This document shows, in pieces, positions 7,486-15,502 of a DNA stretch of 19,385 nt. The notes beneath the pieces were generated by a model. It ran no database searches, had not been told where the DNA came from, and was given only the letters and a program-made list of their open reading frames with translations. Position 1 is the stretch's first letter. Every line of letters begins with the position of its first letter. The DNA is from Bacteroidales bacterium UBA1216 (GTDB lineage Bacteria > Bacteroidota > Bacteroidia > Bacteroidales > Paludibacteraceae). Position numbers and translations under genes: made by a program. Location of the stretch: NCBI GenBank assembly GCA_002309255.1, contig DBXI01000015.1, forward strand, positions 1 through 19,385, read 5' to 3'.

Positions 7486-7531
7486 GCCTTTATTCTTTTA
7501 GTGAAACGGCCTTTATTCTTTTAGTGAAACG
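7486..7531. repeat. Exact 23-bp tandem duplication after the nucleotidyltransferase gene
   Basis: The 23-bp unit at 7486-7508 is repeated without change at 7509-7531 and begins GCCTTTATTC. The last part, continuing as CGGTCTATT, shares 20 of 23 positions with the unit downstream of yitT at 8545-8567. It lies just past the stop codon of the nucleotidyltransferase gene. Identity of the two copies points to recent duplication. Confidence 0.85.
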
Positions 7532-7536
7532 GTCTA

Positions 7537-8436
7537 TTAAAACAGCGGACTCGGGTAAACGCCTTGATTAACTAAATCTTGGATCTTGTCAACCACCATC
7601 TGGCGGTCATCGGCATACGTCACACCGAACCACTTGGCGGGTGTGTCAAGAACCTCGCAGGTAGCCTTGCCGGCCTTGATCAGGTCGTTGACCAGCGTGG
7701 GGATATAGAACTCCTTCTTCAGCTCTTGTCCATTCTTGGCAAGGAACTCGATGAAGGCCTTCTCCGAGTAGTCGAAGTACTCAGGCGTGAAGCCCCACAT
7801 GTTCATCGATACGGGGGTGATCTCCTCCAGAGGATGCTCTACCTCTTCCTCGATGAATACGATCTGTCCGTCCTTACGGATGATGTTCGTGCGCTCCACT
7901 ACATCGGTCAGGCAGCGGTTGGCGTCCGTCTGGCACACGCCACGGCTAACCGATCCGTGCTCGCTCAACGTGTTGCAAACGCGGTAGCCTACCATGCAGT
8001 ACTTGTTCTGCATGCCCTCAACGCTGTTGAGGAAATCAGCTAGCACCTGAAAACTCTCCTTGCCGTAGAAGTCATCGGCATTGATCACAGCAAACGGTTC
8101 GCGGATCACGTCCTTACCCATCAGCACGGCGTGGTTGGTGCCCCAGGGTTTGGTGCGCTCATGGTTATACTCGCAACCTGCAGGCACCTTGTCCAGACTC
8201 TGGAAACATACTTCGCAGGGCACCTTATCAGCGTACTTGGCTATAACGACGCGCCGGAAATCCTCCTCAAAATCCTTGCGGATAACGAACACGACCTTGC
8301 CGAAGCCTGCGCGCAATGCATCGAACACGGAGTAGTCCATGATCGTTTCGCCATTGGGGCCGAGGCCGTCCAGTTGCTTCAAGCCTCCGTAGCGGCTACC
8401 CAATCCGGCAGCCAAAATAAACAGTGTTGGTTTCAT
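7537..8436 (-). CDS. Sugar-phosphate nucleotidyltransferase family protein
   Basis: A 299-residue NTP-transferase (GT-A-like Rossmann) protein. LAAGLGSRYGGLKQ (8-21) is the nucleotide-binding signature with the usual Arg and Lys; KPWGTNHAVL (96-105) matches the base and substrate loop; NADDFYGKE (119-127) holds the metal-binding Asp. This composition is common in Bacteroidales proteins annotated only as nucleotidyltransferase or as UTP-glucose-1-phosphate uridylyltransferase-like. Lying next to galE, it may make UDP-glucose or a related sugar nucleotide, but specificity cannot be read from the sequence. It lacks the left-handed beta-helix of GlmU-type enzymes. It is flanked on both sides by related repeats. 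Confidence 0.82.
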   Translation of the reverse strand: MKPTLFILAAGLGSRYGGLKQLDGLGPNGETIMDYSVFDALRAGFGKVVFVIRKDFEEDFRRVVIAKYADKVPCEVCFQSLDKVPAGCEYNHERTKPWGTNHAVLMGKDVIREPFAVINADDFYGKESFQVLADFLNSVEGMQNKYCMVGYRVCNTLSEHGSVSRGVCQTDANRCLTDVVERTNIIRKDGQIVFIEEEVEHPLEEITPVSMNMWGFTPEYFDYSEKAFIEFLAKNGQELKKEFYIPTLVNDLIKAGKATCEVLDTPAKWFGVTYADDRQMVVDKIQDLVNQGVYPSPLF

Positions 8437-8443
8437 ATGTATG

Positions 8444-8499
8444 TAATTGATAATTGATAATTGACAAATGATAATTGATAATTGAAAAATGATATTTAA
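8444..8499. repeat. Heptamer tandem array, about seven copies of TAATTGA
   Basis: Seven-base units run in perfect register from 8444: five exact TAATTGA plus CAAATGA and AAAATGA, then a decayed TATTTAA. It starts 8 bases upstream of the nucleotidyltransferase start codon, so it lies in that gene's leader. It is the longest heptamer array in the window. Confidence 0.9.
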
Positions 8500-8520
8500 T
8501 CGCCGAAAACCTAAGCAGTC

Positions 8521-8567
8521 TTTGCTCTTTGAGCGCAGCGATCTTTTTTCTTTGAGCGAAGCGGTCT
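8521..8567. repeat. Two REP-like units at the yitT 3' end
   Basis: Units at 8521-8544 and 8545-8567 share CTTTGAGCG, then AGCG and ATCT or GGTCT. They are about 23-24 bp, arranged as a tandem pair like the pair at 7486-7531, and the second overlaps the yitT stop codon by two bases. Each unit contains a short GC-rich self-complementary core. Together with 7448-7531 they define one dispersed family. Confidence 0.65.
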
Positions 8568-9669
8568 ATTCTGAAGTATCTATCACTATCCTACCCTGCT
8601 GGTTGCGTTTATGCTTGAGCCACAGGCCATACACCTCGCTGCAGTTGCCGGCGGTGATGAACGACTGGATGTGTTTGTCCTTGATGAACTTCATCAGTTT
8701 GGCGAACTCATCCTGCGTGAGCAGGGACTGAATCTCCACTTTCTGCGTCTGGTTGAATCCTCCGCGCACATCGTAGAGCGAGCATCCGCGCACCAGATCT
8801 TCAATGATGAACTTACGTATCCGCTCATGTTCGGGACTGATGATGCACACGCGTTTACGCTTGGAGAACGACGCGGTGAAGTAGTCGATCACAAGGCCGT
8901 TGATCCACGTGCCGATCAGTCCGATGACCACCATACGGAAATCATTGATCGCGAACGCCGAGCAGCAGATGATCGCTCCGCCTATGGTGACAGACAGACC
9001 GATGTCGAAGTGCAGGTACTTGTTGATGATCTTAGCCAGTATATCCAACCCGCCTGTGGATGCATTGATGCTGAACTCAATAGCCTGACAGGCGGACAGC
9101 AGGAACACGAAGCACACCAAGTCGAACCACACATCGCCATTGCCCAGCCCGCCGGACATCACGGTGTCCTTGACCTGCTCCAGCACCTCGCCGGCGCGGC
9201 TGAGCAGATAGGGGTTGCCATGTGCATCCAGCACGCTCTCGCCAGCCTGCAGACGCGATAGCAGATCGGGGTTGTCAAGCACGCGGTGGGTGAAGTTCGT
9301 ATACGGATAGATCCTGTCCCATAGCTGCGTCAATGGTCCCAAGATCATGGCCGTATAGACGGTCTTGGCACCGAACTCGTTGCCTATTAACAGGAACGCT
9401 AACAACAGCAGGAACGCATTAATACCCATCACCAGGTAGGAGAAGGTATCCGCATCGCCGCCGATCACGGTGTTGATAACGATGCTCAGACCCGATATCG
9501 TACCAATGATCAGGTGTGAAGGCATCAGGAAGTAATAGACCGCAGCAGCCCCGACAGACATGCCGAGGGTCATCACCACCAGTTCGCGCCAAAACTTACG
9601 CGTCCGAAGCGCGTGCAAAAAGTCACGGAAGAGGGTGAGCCAATAGTCTTTGGTAAAGTGTTCGTCCAT
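8566..9669 (-). CDS. YitT family membrane protein (DUF161/DUF2179)
   Basis: A 367-residue inner-membrane protein. After an N-terminal amphipathic stretch come five or so hydrophobic helices, with glycine-rich motifs typical of the YitT membrane domain (IIGTISGLSIVINTVIGG and NASTGGLDILAKIINKY). The last 100 residues form the soluble DUF2179 domain (RKRVCIISPEHERIRKFI, then LYDVRGGF), which has a PII-like fold in relatives. The family's transport substrate is not established. A 45-residue insert between helices (RIYPYTN to DTVMSGG) is hydrophilic and may be extracytoplasmic. The start at 9669 (MDEHFTKDYW) leaves 37 bases after lysC; an upstream ATG at 9723 would overlap lysC by 17 bases. Confidence 0.87.
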   Translation of the reverse strand: MDEHFTKDYWLTLFRDFLHALRTRKFWRELVVMTLGMSVGAAAVYYFLMPSHLIIGTISGLSIVINTVIGGDADTFSYLVMGINAFLLLLAFLLIGNEFGAKTVYTAMILGPLTQLWDRIYPYTNFTHRVLDNPDLLSRLQAGESVLDAHGNPYLLSRAGEVLEQVKDTVMSGGLGNGDVWFDLVCFVFLLSACQAIEFSINASTGGLDILAKIINKYLHFDIGLSVTIGGAIICCSAFAINDFRMVVIGLIGTWINGLVIDYFTASFSKRKRVCIISPEHERIRKFIIEDLVRGCSLYDVRGGFNQTQKVEIQSLLTQDEFAKLMKFIKDKHIQSFITAGNCSEVYGLWLKHKRNQQGRIVIDTSE

Positions 9670-9706
9670 GGTGTTTTTCTGAGGTAGATTGCGTAATTTG
9701 CGTTGT

Positions 9707-10960
9707 TTACGACTGCTCGGCAATGACGAACTTAGCCGTTCGCCGTGTGAGTTGGCTGAGTAGGATCGTTCGTCCTTGACGCTCCTGTTCGATGAGCTCG
9801 GGCGTCGTGCCGCGGATTGTGAGCAGGGACAGATGCTCGTTGTAGGTAACGGCGAAGTTGGCGCTGAGCAGCTGGATTGCCTTGCTCATGTTACGCGAGT
9901 GATCGACGCACACCGACACCGTCACAGCTGACGACTGGATGAGCGACACCTTAAGCCGGCAGCGGTGGATGACGTCGAAGATCTGCGTCAGGCTCTCCTC
10001 CAGTACGAACGAGAAATCCTTGGCGCGCATGGTGATCAGCACCTGCTCCTTGCGCCAGATGTACACCGGCACCTTCGTCTGACCTTTCGGCACATTGTGA
10101 ATGATCGTTCCGGGCTCATCAGGCTGCATGAACGGCCGGACATAGAGCGGGATACATTTGTTCTCAAGAGGCCGGATGGTCTTTGGGTGGATGACCTGAG
10201 CGCCGCTATATGCCAGCTCGACCGCCTCGAAATAACTCAGTTCGGGGATCAGCACGGTGTGCTTCTCCAGACGCGGATCGGCGTTGAGAATACCCGGTAC
10301 ATCCTTCCAGATCGTCACGCTCTCAGCATCCAGGTAGTTGGCGATGAGTGCGGCGGTGTAGTCCGAACCCTCGCGCCCTAAGGTGGTGCGGTGACCGGTC
10401 TGCGTGCCGCCAATGAAGCCCTGCGCCACTACCACGCGCGGACGATACGGATCGTTCCACGCCTGCTTGACGCGCTGAGCGGATGCCTGCATGTTCACGG
10501 CCGCCTCGCGGAACGAGCCATCGGTAACAAGCAGGTCAGGCATGTTCCATAACTGGGTCTTCACGCCCTCCTTGTTCAAGTAAGCCGCAACGATAGAGGT
10601 GGACATCAGCTCGCCGATGGACACGATGGTGTCGTAAAGATCATCATAAACAGCATCCTTAGCGTTACGGTGCGCTAACACGCAGCCTAACACATCGTCA
10701 GCCACTGCCTCTTTGAGATTAACGCCCAGCGCCGTGGCAATCTGCTCGTGGTAAGACAATAGCTCCTTCCACTGCTGATCCACACTGCGCTTGTCGCCCT
10801 GACCAATCGTCTCCACGATGCGCTCCAAGGCATTAGTGGTCTTACCCATAGCGGAAACAACCACTACAAGCTCGTCCGTCGTCTGACGGACTATACTCAT
10901 GAGGTTCTTAACACCCTCCGCATCCTTGACGGATGCACCACCGAACTTGAATACGCGCAT
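9707..10960 (-). CDS. lysC: Aspartate kinase, monofunctional
   Basis: A 417-residue aspartokinase, the first step to lysine, threonine, methionine and diaminopimelate. KFGGASV (5-11) is the ATP and phosphate loop, GELMS (116-120) and GREGSDY (195-201) bind aspartate and ATP, and DVPGILNADPR (220-230) is the family signature. The C-terminal third from about residue 305 holds ACT domains (ITMRAKDFSFVLEE, LSLLTIRG), which usually give feedback control by lysine or threonine. It has no homoserine dehydrogenase fusion. It starts 26 bases after ribH, and the gap is filled by a heptamer repeat. The symbol follows the general family; the regulating amino acid cannot be told from the sequence. Confidence 0.93.
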   Translation of the reverse strand: MRVFKFGGASVKDAEGVKNLMSIVRQTTDELVVVVSAMGKTTNALERIVETIGQGDKRSVDQQWKELLSYHEQIATALGVNLKEAVADDVLGCVLAHRNAKDAVYDDLYDTIVSIGELMSTSIVAAYLNKEGVKTQLWNMPDLLVTDGSFREAAVNMQASAQRVKQAWNDPYRPRVVVAQGFIGGTQTGHRTTLGREGSDYTAALIANYLDAESVTIWKDVPGILNADPRLEKHTVLIPELSYFEAVELAYSGAQVIHPKTIRPLENKCIPLYVRPFMQPDEPGTIIHNVPKGQTKVPVYIWRKEQVLITMRAKDFSFVLEESLTQIFDVIHRCRLKVSLIQSSAVTVSVCVDHSRNMSKAIQLLSANFAVTYNEHLSLLTIRGTTPELIEQERQGRTILLSQLTRRTAKFVIAEQS

Positions 10961-10963
10961 ATT

Positions 10964-10991
10964 CTCTCAACTCTAGACTCTTATCTCTAAA
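10964..10991. repeat. Heptamer array filling the ribH-lysC gap
   Basis: Four units in register: CTCTCAA, CTCTAGA, CTCTTAT, CTCTAAA. The first four bases are constant and the last three vary. The array begins 4 bases upstream of the lysC ATG and contains the ribH stop codon (10987-10989), so it occupies nearly the whole intergenic region. Confidence 0.7.
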
Positions 10992-11466
10992 CTAAATTTG
11001 CCATCTGAATGGCTGTGACAGCCCCTTCTACCCCCTTGTTACCGAGCTTGCCGCCGCAGCGGTCGAGCGCCTGCTGCTTGTTAAGAGTAGTCAGCACAGA
11101 GAAGATCACGGGGCACCTACCCTCTGCATTGAGGATCGTCACGCCCTGAGTAACCGACTGGCATACATAGTCGAAGTGCGGTGTATCGCCCTGAATGACG
11201 CAGCCGATGACGATGACAGCATTGAGCTTCTCACGGTTCATCACCAGTCGAGCCGCGTAGGTCAGTTCGACTGTGCCGGGCACATGCACCAGTGTGATGT
11301 TATCCGCATCCACACCGTGCTTGATGAGCGTTGCGCGAGCACCGTCGGCCATGGCGAACGTGATCTCACTGTTCCAATCCGCCACTATAATTGCATAGCG
11401 CTGATGCTTAAGCACATCAGCGCCGGGCAATACTGTGGGGTCATATTGACTCAGATCCGTTGTCAT
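10987..11466 (-). CDS. ribH: 6,7-dimethyl-8-ribityllumazine synthase
   Basis: A 159-residue enzyme that condenses the ribityl pyrimidine intermediate with dihydroxybutanone phosphate, the penultimate step of riboflavin synthesis. VADWNSEIT (28-36) and PGTVELTYAA (63-72) contribute substrate contacts; GCVIQGDTPHFDY (88-100) holds the catalytic H97; NKGVEGAVTAIQM (143-155) is the usual C-terminal helix. Length is normal. Its ATG directly abuts the TAA of the TPR gene with no spacing, so the two are co-transcribed and probably translationally coupled. No other rib gene is in view. Confidence 0.96.
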   Translation of the reverse strand: MTTDLSQYDPTVLPGADVLKHQRYAIIVADWNSEITFAMADGARATLIKHGVDADNITLVHVPGTVELTYAARLVMNREKLNAVIVIGCVIQGDTPHFDYVCQSVTQGVTILNAEGRCPVIFSVLTTLNKQQALDRCGGKLGNKGVEGAVTAIQMANLV

Positions 11467-12144
11467 TTATTCCGACAAAGCAATGAACTTATCGATATCC
11501 TGTGCCTCGTTGGATGCGGGGTAGTTGTGCTTGATTGCCTCGAATGCCTTCTTGGCAGCACCTTTCTTACCCATCTCCAGATAAACCAATCCGGCTTTCT
11601 TCAGACTCATCGGAGCGATGATCTCATTGCCACTCTTGGCTGCGGATTCAAATGCCGAAACAGCCTTGCTGTACTCCTCGAGTTGTACATAAGCGTCGCC
11701 TAACAGCTGGTAAGCAGCAGGAGAGATGTTGGCATCCTTGGCCTTGAACTTCTTCAGGTGAGCGGAAGCCTGCTCATAGTCACCTAACTGGTAGTAGCAT
11801 ATACCTGCATACAGCGCTGCCAGCTTGCCCTCCTGGAAGTAGCCGTACTTGCCGGCGATCTCCTCAAAGCCCAGACACTCGGCATCGTCACCGTTCAGCG
11901 CCTTCTCAAAGTCGCCCTGTGCAAAGTAAACAACAGCCTTGGCGTTCTCGTTGCTCGCCTCAATATGCTTGGGCTTGATCACATACGTGTTAAGCAACAC
12001 CCATGCAAACACAACAAATACAACTCCTAATACAGTCCACTCCAACGCATTCTGGTTCGCTTCGATCCACTTGCCTGCGGTTGAGAGAGACTCTTGTACG
12101 TTCTCGAGGTTCTGATCCTCTTTCTTGAATTCTTTTTTTGCCAT
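11467..12144 (-). CDS. Membrane-anchored TPR protein upstream of ribH
   Basis: A 225-residue protein. The first 34 residues are charged and cytoplasmic in style, one transmembrane helix follows (about 35-53, TVLGVVFVVFAWVLLNTYV), then a C-terminal domain of TPR-type helical repeats: AALYAGICYYQLGDYEQA, AAYQLLGDAYVQLEEYSKA and SLKKAGLVYLEMGKKGAA. The topology resembles E. coli YfgM, a periplasmic TPR partner of the secretion machinery, but that is a resemblance and not an assignment. It is the first gene after the promoter at 12195-12226, with a leader of about 45 bases. I recall a TPR gene beside ribH as common in Bacteroidales; the reason for the pairing is unknown. Confidence 0.85.
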   Translation of the reverse strand: MAKKEFKKEDQNLENVQESLSTAGKWIEANQNALEWTVLGVVFVVFAWVLLNTYVIKPKHIEASNENAKAVVYFAQGDFEKALNGDDAECLGFEEIAGKYGYFQEGKLAALYAGICYYQLGDYEQASAHLKKFKAKDANISPAAYQLLGDAYVQLEEYSKAVSAFESAAKSGNEIIAPMSLKKAGLVYLEMGKKGAAKKAFEAIKHNYPASNEAQDIDKFIALSE

Positions 12145-12194
12145 AATATTTTGTTATTTTATATTCGTTTTGACGGATTTTCGCAAAGCGGCTA

Positions 12195-12226
12195 CAAAGT
12201 TACGAAAAAAATTTGATATTTGCAAG
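12195..12226 (-). promoter_or_regulatory. Promoter for the TPR-ribH-lysC run
   Basis: On the minus strand the -7 box TAACTTTG (12195-12202) is a full match to TAnnTTTG and is identical to that of the TPR-CHAT promoter. CTTG at 12223-12226, 20 bases upstream, stands for the -33 box. Transcription should start near 12188. It lies between the DUF4837 stop codon and the TPR start codon. Confidence 0.7.
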
Positions 12227-12253
12227 TATTCGGCCACTTTTTTTTGAAAAATC

Positions 12254-13375
12254 TTACTTTCGCTCTACATATTGCTCGCGTGAGTATAAGATAGCCTCTG
12301 CTTGACGCAGCGGATTGCGCTTTTTCTGCCCGGGGGCGAACACGAACACTTCGGCTGTTACAACGCGTGCGTTGATGGGGTCGAGCCAGGTGTGACTGAC
12401 ATAGGGGCCACCCATGGCTTCGCCACCTTTCATCTTCCACAATCCGCGCACCTCAGCGGTGTAAGTGCTGTCGATGGTCAGCACGCGCAGCTCGGGCGGA
12501 AAGACCTTGTACTCTGTTCCCATGTACGAGCCTTCCATGCCTGCAGACACGAGCGGAGCCAGCACCTCGTCGCGCTTGGCATTGAGGTAGTTCAGCGTGA
12601 ACGTCTCGGCATCGGTGTACGGATAGCTGTACACGATCAGGTCGCGACGCAGTGGACCTTTGTTGTTGCACGTCCAGAGCACATGCGTGTTCGCCGTTAG
12701 CCCGAAGGTCGTTGTGGCCTCCAGCGTGGTGTCCATCAGCAGTATATAGTCGTTCGGCACCAGCATATCACACGTGAAGCGTTTGTTCAACCGCGCACGG
12801 ATATCCTTGTCCGTGGCTGCGCGGTAGAATCGGAGCTGACGCGCCATCTCCTGATTAACGAACCAGTCCCGCACCTCTACGCCGTGCGCCAGCCACCAGC
12901 TCAGAAACACATCTGCGGAAGGTGTCTGTATGCGATACACAGCCTGCGGTGTGGACCACACATCACGTTGCGCTTTGGGTTTGACCTGAGAGTAACGGAT
13001 GCTATCTATATCCACCCACAGGATGTTACGCGTAGGTTTGAGCATGTTGTCGAACAACGCCGGAGTGACCTGCATCGTCTTGAAGTACGCCTCTTTCTGC
13101 GGCAGACAAGACATGTCTGCCCCCATCACGGCGCGCATGGCGTCGTAGAGCGTTGTGATATCCTCCACGTAACTGCTGCCGTCGTTGGTCTGCAGCGAGG
13201 ATTGATGTACCTGCTCCAACTGCGCAGATGTTAAGGGACTATTCGGCACCACGATCAGGCACTCATAGATCGAACCGGTAGCCGAAGTAAGTGTGCGTCC
13301 GCCACCTCCGCCACAACTACTCAGCGTGAACGCCAGTAACATGCTGAATACTATATGTTTGTATGCTGTCTTCAT
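12254..13375 (-). CDS. DUF4837 family lipoprotein
   Basis: A 373-residue predicted lipoprotein. A lipobox LSSC with Cys21 ends the signal peptide and a Gly run follows. The body matches the pattern I associate with Bacteroidetes DUF4837: SATGSIYECLIVVPN, then LPQKEAYF, RNILWVDID, and a C-terminal region with FPPELRVLTIDSTYTAEVRGLW and a VFAPGQKKR tail. The function of the family is unknown; the lipid anchor places it at the inner or outer membrane facing the periplasm. No acidic surface-export signal follows the Cys. It lies 114 bases after apbE, and that gap holds an 11-bp triple repeat starting 18 bases upstream of its start codon. Any terminator between it and the next promoter was not visible. 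Confidence 0.75.
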   Translation of the reverse strand: MKTAYKHIVFSMLLAFTLSSCGGGGGRTLTSATGSIYECLIVVPNSPLTSAQLEQVHQSSLQTNDGSSYVEDITTLYDAMRAVMGADMSCLPQKEAYFKTMQVTPALFDNMLKPTRNILWVDIDSIRYSQVKPKAQRDVWSTPQAVYRIQTPSADVFLSWWLAHGVEVRDWFVNQEMARQLRFYRAATDKDIRARLNKRFTCDMLVPNDYILLMDTTLEATTTFGLTANTHVLWTCNNKGPLRRDLIVYSYPYTDAETFTLNYLNAKRDEVLAPLVSAGMEGSYMGTEYKVFPPELRVLTIDSTYTAEVRGLWKMKGGEAMGGPYVSHTWLDPINARVVTAEVFVFAPGQKKRNPLRQAEAILYSREQYVERK

Positions 13376-13392
13376 CGAGGATGTATTAGACT

Positions 13393-13425
13393 ATTAACAC
13401 GTAATTAACGCGCGATTAACACGTG
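13393..13425. repeat. Three tandem 11-bp repeats upstream of the DUF4837 gene
   Basis: ATTAACACGTA (13393-13403), ATTAACGCGCG (13404-13414) and ATTAACACGTG (13415-13425) are in perfect 11-bp register. Each has an invariant ATTAAC and a variable GC-rich tail. The period is one helical turn, so copies share a DNA face. They lie 18 bases upstream of the DUF4837 start codon, either in the leader or as binding sites. Confidence 0.8.
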
Positions 13426-13489
13426 ATTCAGTTTATATTCTTTATCCTTACCTTTATAATTCACTATTTATTAGCCAATTACCGAGCCT

Positions 13490-14527
13490 TCATTCTTCTT
13501 TCCATCGTGAGGAGCAGACTACTTTCATTGTTGTCGAATCATCTACCTGCTCTGCTAGTATTAAGTAGCAGGCTGACACCGAATCGGCTTCAATCATTTT
13601 GATTGCCCCCTCTTCGCCCAGCACCATGCAGGCGGTAGCCAAAGCATCGGCACGCATACAACTGCTGCTGCGCACCGTGGCGGAGAGCAAACCGTGCTGC
13701 ACCGGATAGCCAGTACGAGGATCGATGGTATGCGAGCGCTTCTCAACGCCGTCGTAGTAGAAGTTGCGATAGTTACCCGAGGTAGCCAGCGCTATGTCTG
13801 TGGTCTTGAGCACCGACTGCACCTCGCTCAATTCGCCCGTGGCATCATCCACCGGACGCGTGATGCCTATCCGCCAGGGGTTACCCTGTGCGTTGCAGCC
13901 CTTGGCCACCACTTCGCCGCCTATATCCACAAGGTAGTTCTCACAACCGTTACGCGCCAGCAGCGCAGCAATCACATCGCAGCTCTGCCCCTTGGCTATC
14001 GCGCCGGCATCCAACTGAACATACGGATCAGTCTTCTCTACATATCCTGACACTTGTAACCCGTCGCCCGTAACATGTAACCGAACCTTGTTCATCCCCA
14101 CATGCGGCAACAGTTGCTCTACCTGCGCAGGCTCCACGTGCGCTCTGTTCTTCAGACCAAAACCCCAGAGGTTAACCAGCGGAGCAACCGTTATATCAAA
14201 CGCCCCACCCGAACGGAGATGCACATCCTCAGCCGTGCGGTACATGGCGATGAAGTACGCATCCGCCACGCTATCCACGCCGGCATTGATGCGGCTGAGC
14301 GTGGACGAAGGGTTGAACATGCTCATCGACGCATCGAACGCCGCAAACGCCGCACGGATAGAGTCGTGCAGATCAGCCGTGCTCTCATACTGGATTGCAT
14401 AGTACGTACCGAACACCTGTCCCTTGTCCGCATAGTAGCTCGCCTTGGGCTGATCAGGCACCAGGATAAGCACCAGCGCCACCAAGGCGATCAGTGCCGT
14501 TGATATGAGCAACTGCTTGCGTGTCAT
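13490..14527 (-). CDS. apbE: FAD:protein FMN transferase (ApbE)
   Basis: A 345-residue enzyme that moves FMN from FAD onto a Thr or Ser of target proteins such as NqrB/NqrC and RnfG/RnfD. An N-terminal hydrophobic anchor or signal (7-24) lacks a lipobox Cys and places the enzyme in the periplasm. Motifs: SRINAG (78-83), DAGAIAKGQSCD (173-184), LVDIGGEVVAKG (199-210), HTIDPRTGYPV (266-276) and the metal-site ADALATA (293-299). Length fits the family. No nqr or rnf gene is in view, so its targets must be encoded elsewhere. It follows the OMP gene after a heptamer array that ends about 4 bases upstream of its start codon. Confidence 0.94.
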   Translation of the reverse strand: MTRKQLLISTALIALVALVLILVPDQPKASYYADKGQVFGTYYAIQYESTADLHDSIRAAFAAFDASMSMFNPSSTLSRINAGVDSVADAYFIAMYRTAEDVHLRSGGAFDITVAPLVNLWGFGLKNRAHVEPAQVEQLLPHVGMNKVRLHVTGDGLQVSGYVEKTDPYVQLDAGAIAKGQSCDVIAALLARNGCENYLVDIGGEVVAKGCNAQGNPWRIGITRPVDDATGELSEVQSVLKTTDIALATSGNYRNFYYDGVEKRSHTIDPRTGYPVQHGLLSATVRSSSCMRADALATACMVLGEEGAIKMIEADSVSACYLILAEQVDDSTTMKVVCSSRWKEE

Positions 14528-14530
14528 GAT

Positions 14531-14572
14531 CTGATTGCTGAATACTGATTACTGAATACTGATTGCTGATTT
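14531..14572. repeat. Six-unit heptamer array between the OMP gene and apbE
   Basis: Six units in register: CTGATTG, CTGAATA, CTGATTA, CTGAATA, CTGATTG, CTGATTT. CTGA is invariant, and alternate units resemble each other, giving a 14-bp higher-order period. The array spans nearly all of the 43-base gap from the apbE start codon and enters the stop codon of the OMP gene. Confidence 0.9.
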
Positions 14573-15488
14573 AGAACCATACACCCAAACCGATGCAGCC
14601 GTTCAGCTTCTGCTGGTAGAGCTTGTCATCACCGGCTGCGGAAATGAAGGCGTTCGTCTTGTTGATCCCGTTGGTATTGATGCTCCCCTGCGCATACAGG
14701 TCAATGGTGCATACGTCAAACTCCCACTCCTTGTTCAGTTTGGCGAAGATGTTAGTTAACGCTGTTTTGCGGTTTCCATATACAGGGCTTACCCAAGGCG
14801 ATACGCCAAGTGCAGCACTAAGCGTCAAGCCGAACGGAAGAGGCTGATCCCAACGTACCTCAACATACGACGAGAAAGCACGCTTCAGAGCATAAACCTC
14901 ATTGCCATCCTCATCCAACATCGGCGTTCCGTCGGCGCTCTCAACCACCTTATCCGATTCAGTCAGATCATCGCCGCCAACCATGGTGCTCCAGGAGATG
15001 GTCAGAGGAAGGATCTCCACTTTCTTGCCAAGGTCAAAACTTAAGGACAGCTCTGTCTGGCTTGTTCCGGCTGAGCCGTTGATAGGGTCAAACTTGCCCC
15101 AGTTGAAGAACGGGCTGCCACCGAAATAGTAGTAGTGCGTCACTCCAAAGGTCAATCCGCCCATGGTAAAGTTAACCAGCAGGTCAAGCTCCGGTACAAA
15201 ATACGTATTCGGATTGCCGTTTTCGTTCTCGGCAAGCCCCTTCTGAAACTTCCAATCGGATGCTCCTAAACTTGCCCATGCGCCTGCACGGAACTGGAAC
15301 ATCCCATCCAAAGCATCAAATCCCAACTCTACGTCAGGCTGAAAGCTCAAACCACCGTTGTACTGACCACGCCACATATACGACGAAACGATCTCTGCAC
15401 CGGCATCATACGCAAATTCCACAGCTTGCAGTTTAGGACATACACACATGGCAACCAAAGCCAACAAGATCACACTTCTTTTTTTCAT
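14571..15488 (-). CDS. Outer-membrane beta-barrel protein, paralogue A
   Basis: A 305-residue protein with a signal peptide (KKRSVILLALVAMCV to LQA) and alternating polar/aromatic strands, ending in Trp-Phe, the terminal aromatic expected for BAM-dependent insertion. Near the N-terminus SSYMWRGQYNGGLSFQPDVE resembles the SSYxWRG motif of a family of uncharacterised porin-like barrels. Shared blocks with the adjacent upstream gene include YMWRG versus YVWRG, LKRAFSSYVEVRWDQPLP versus LKRAYSTYIEVRYDQPLP, and GVSPW versus GVTPW. It probably arose by tandem duplication. Substrate unknown. The gap to its neighbour (15489-15559) is filled by degenerate heptamers. Confidence 0.78.
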   Translation of the reverse strand: MKKRSVILLALVAMCVCPKLQAVEFAYDAGAEIVSSYMWRGQYNGGLSFQPDVELGFDALDGMFQFRAGAWASLGASDWKFQKGLAENENGNPNTYFVPELDLLVNFTMGGLTFGVTHYYYFGGSPFFNWGKFDPINGSAGTSQTELSLSFDLGKKVEILPLTISWSTMVGGDDLTESDKVVESADGTPMLDEDGNEVYALKRAFSSYVEVRWDQPLPFGLTLSAALGVSPWVSPVYGNRKTALTNIFAKLNKEWEFDVCTIDLYAQGSINTNGINKTNAFISAAGDDKLYQQKLNGCIGLGVWF

Positions 15489-15502
15489 TCTTTCAGTTTA
15501 AT

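Noticed and set aside
8444..8499. CRISPR array
   Set aside because: The repeat unit is 7 bp without spacers, and no cas genes are present.
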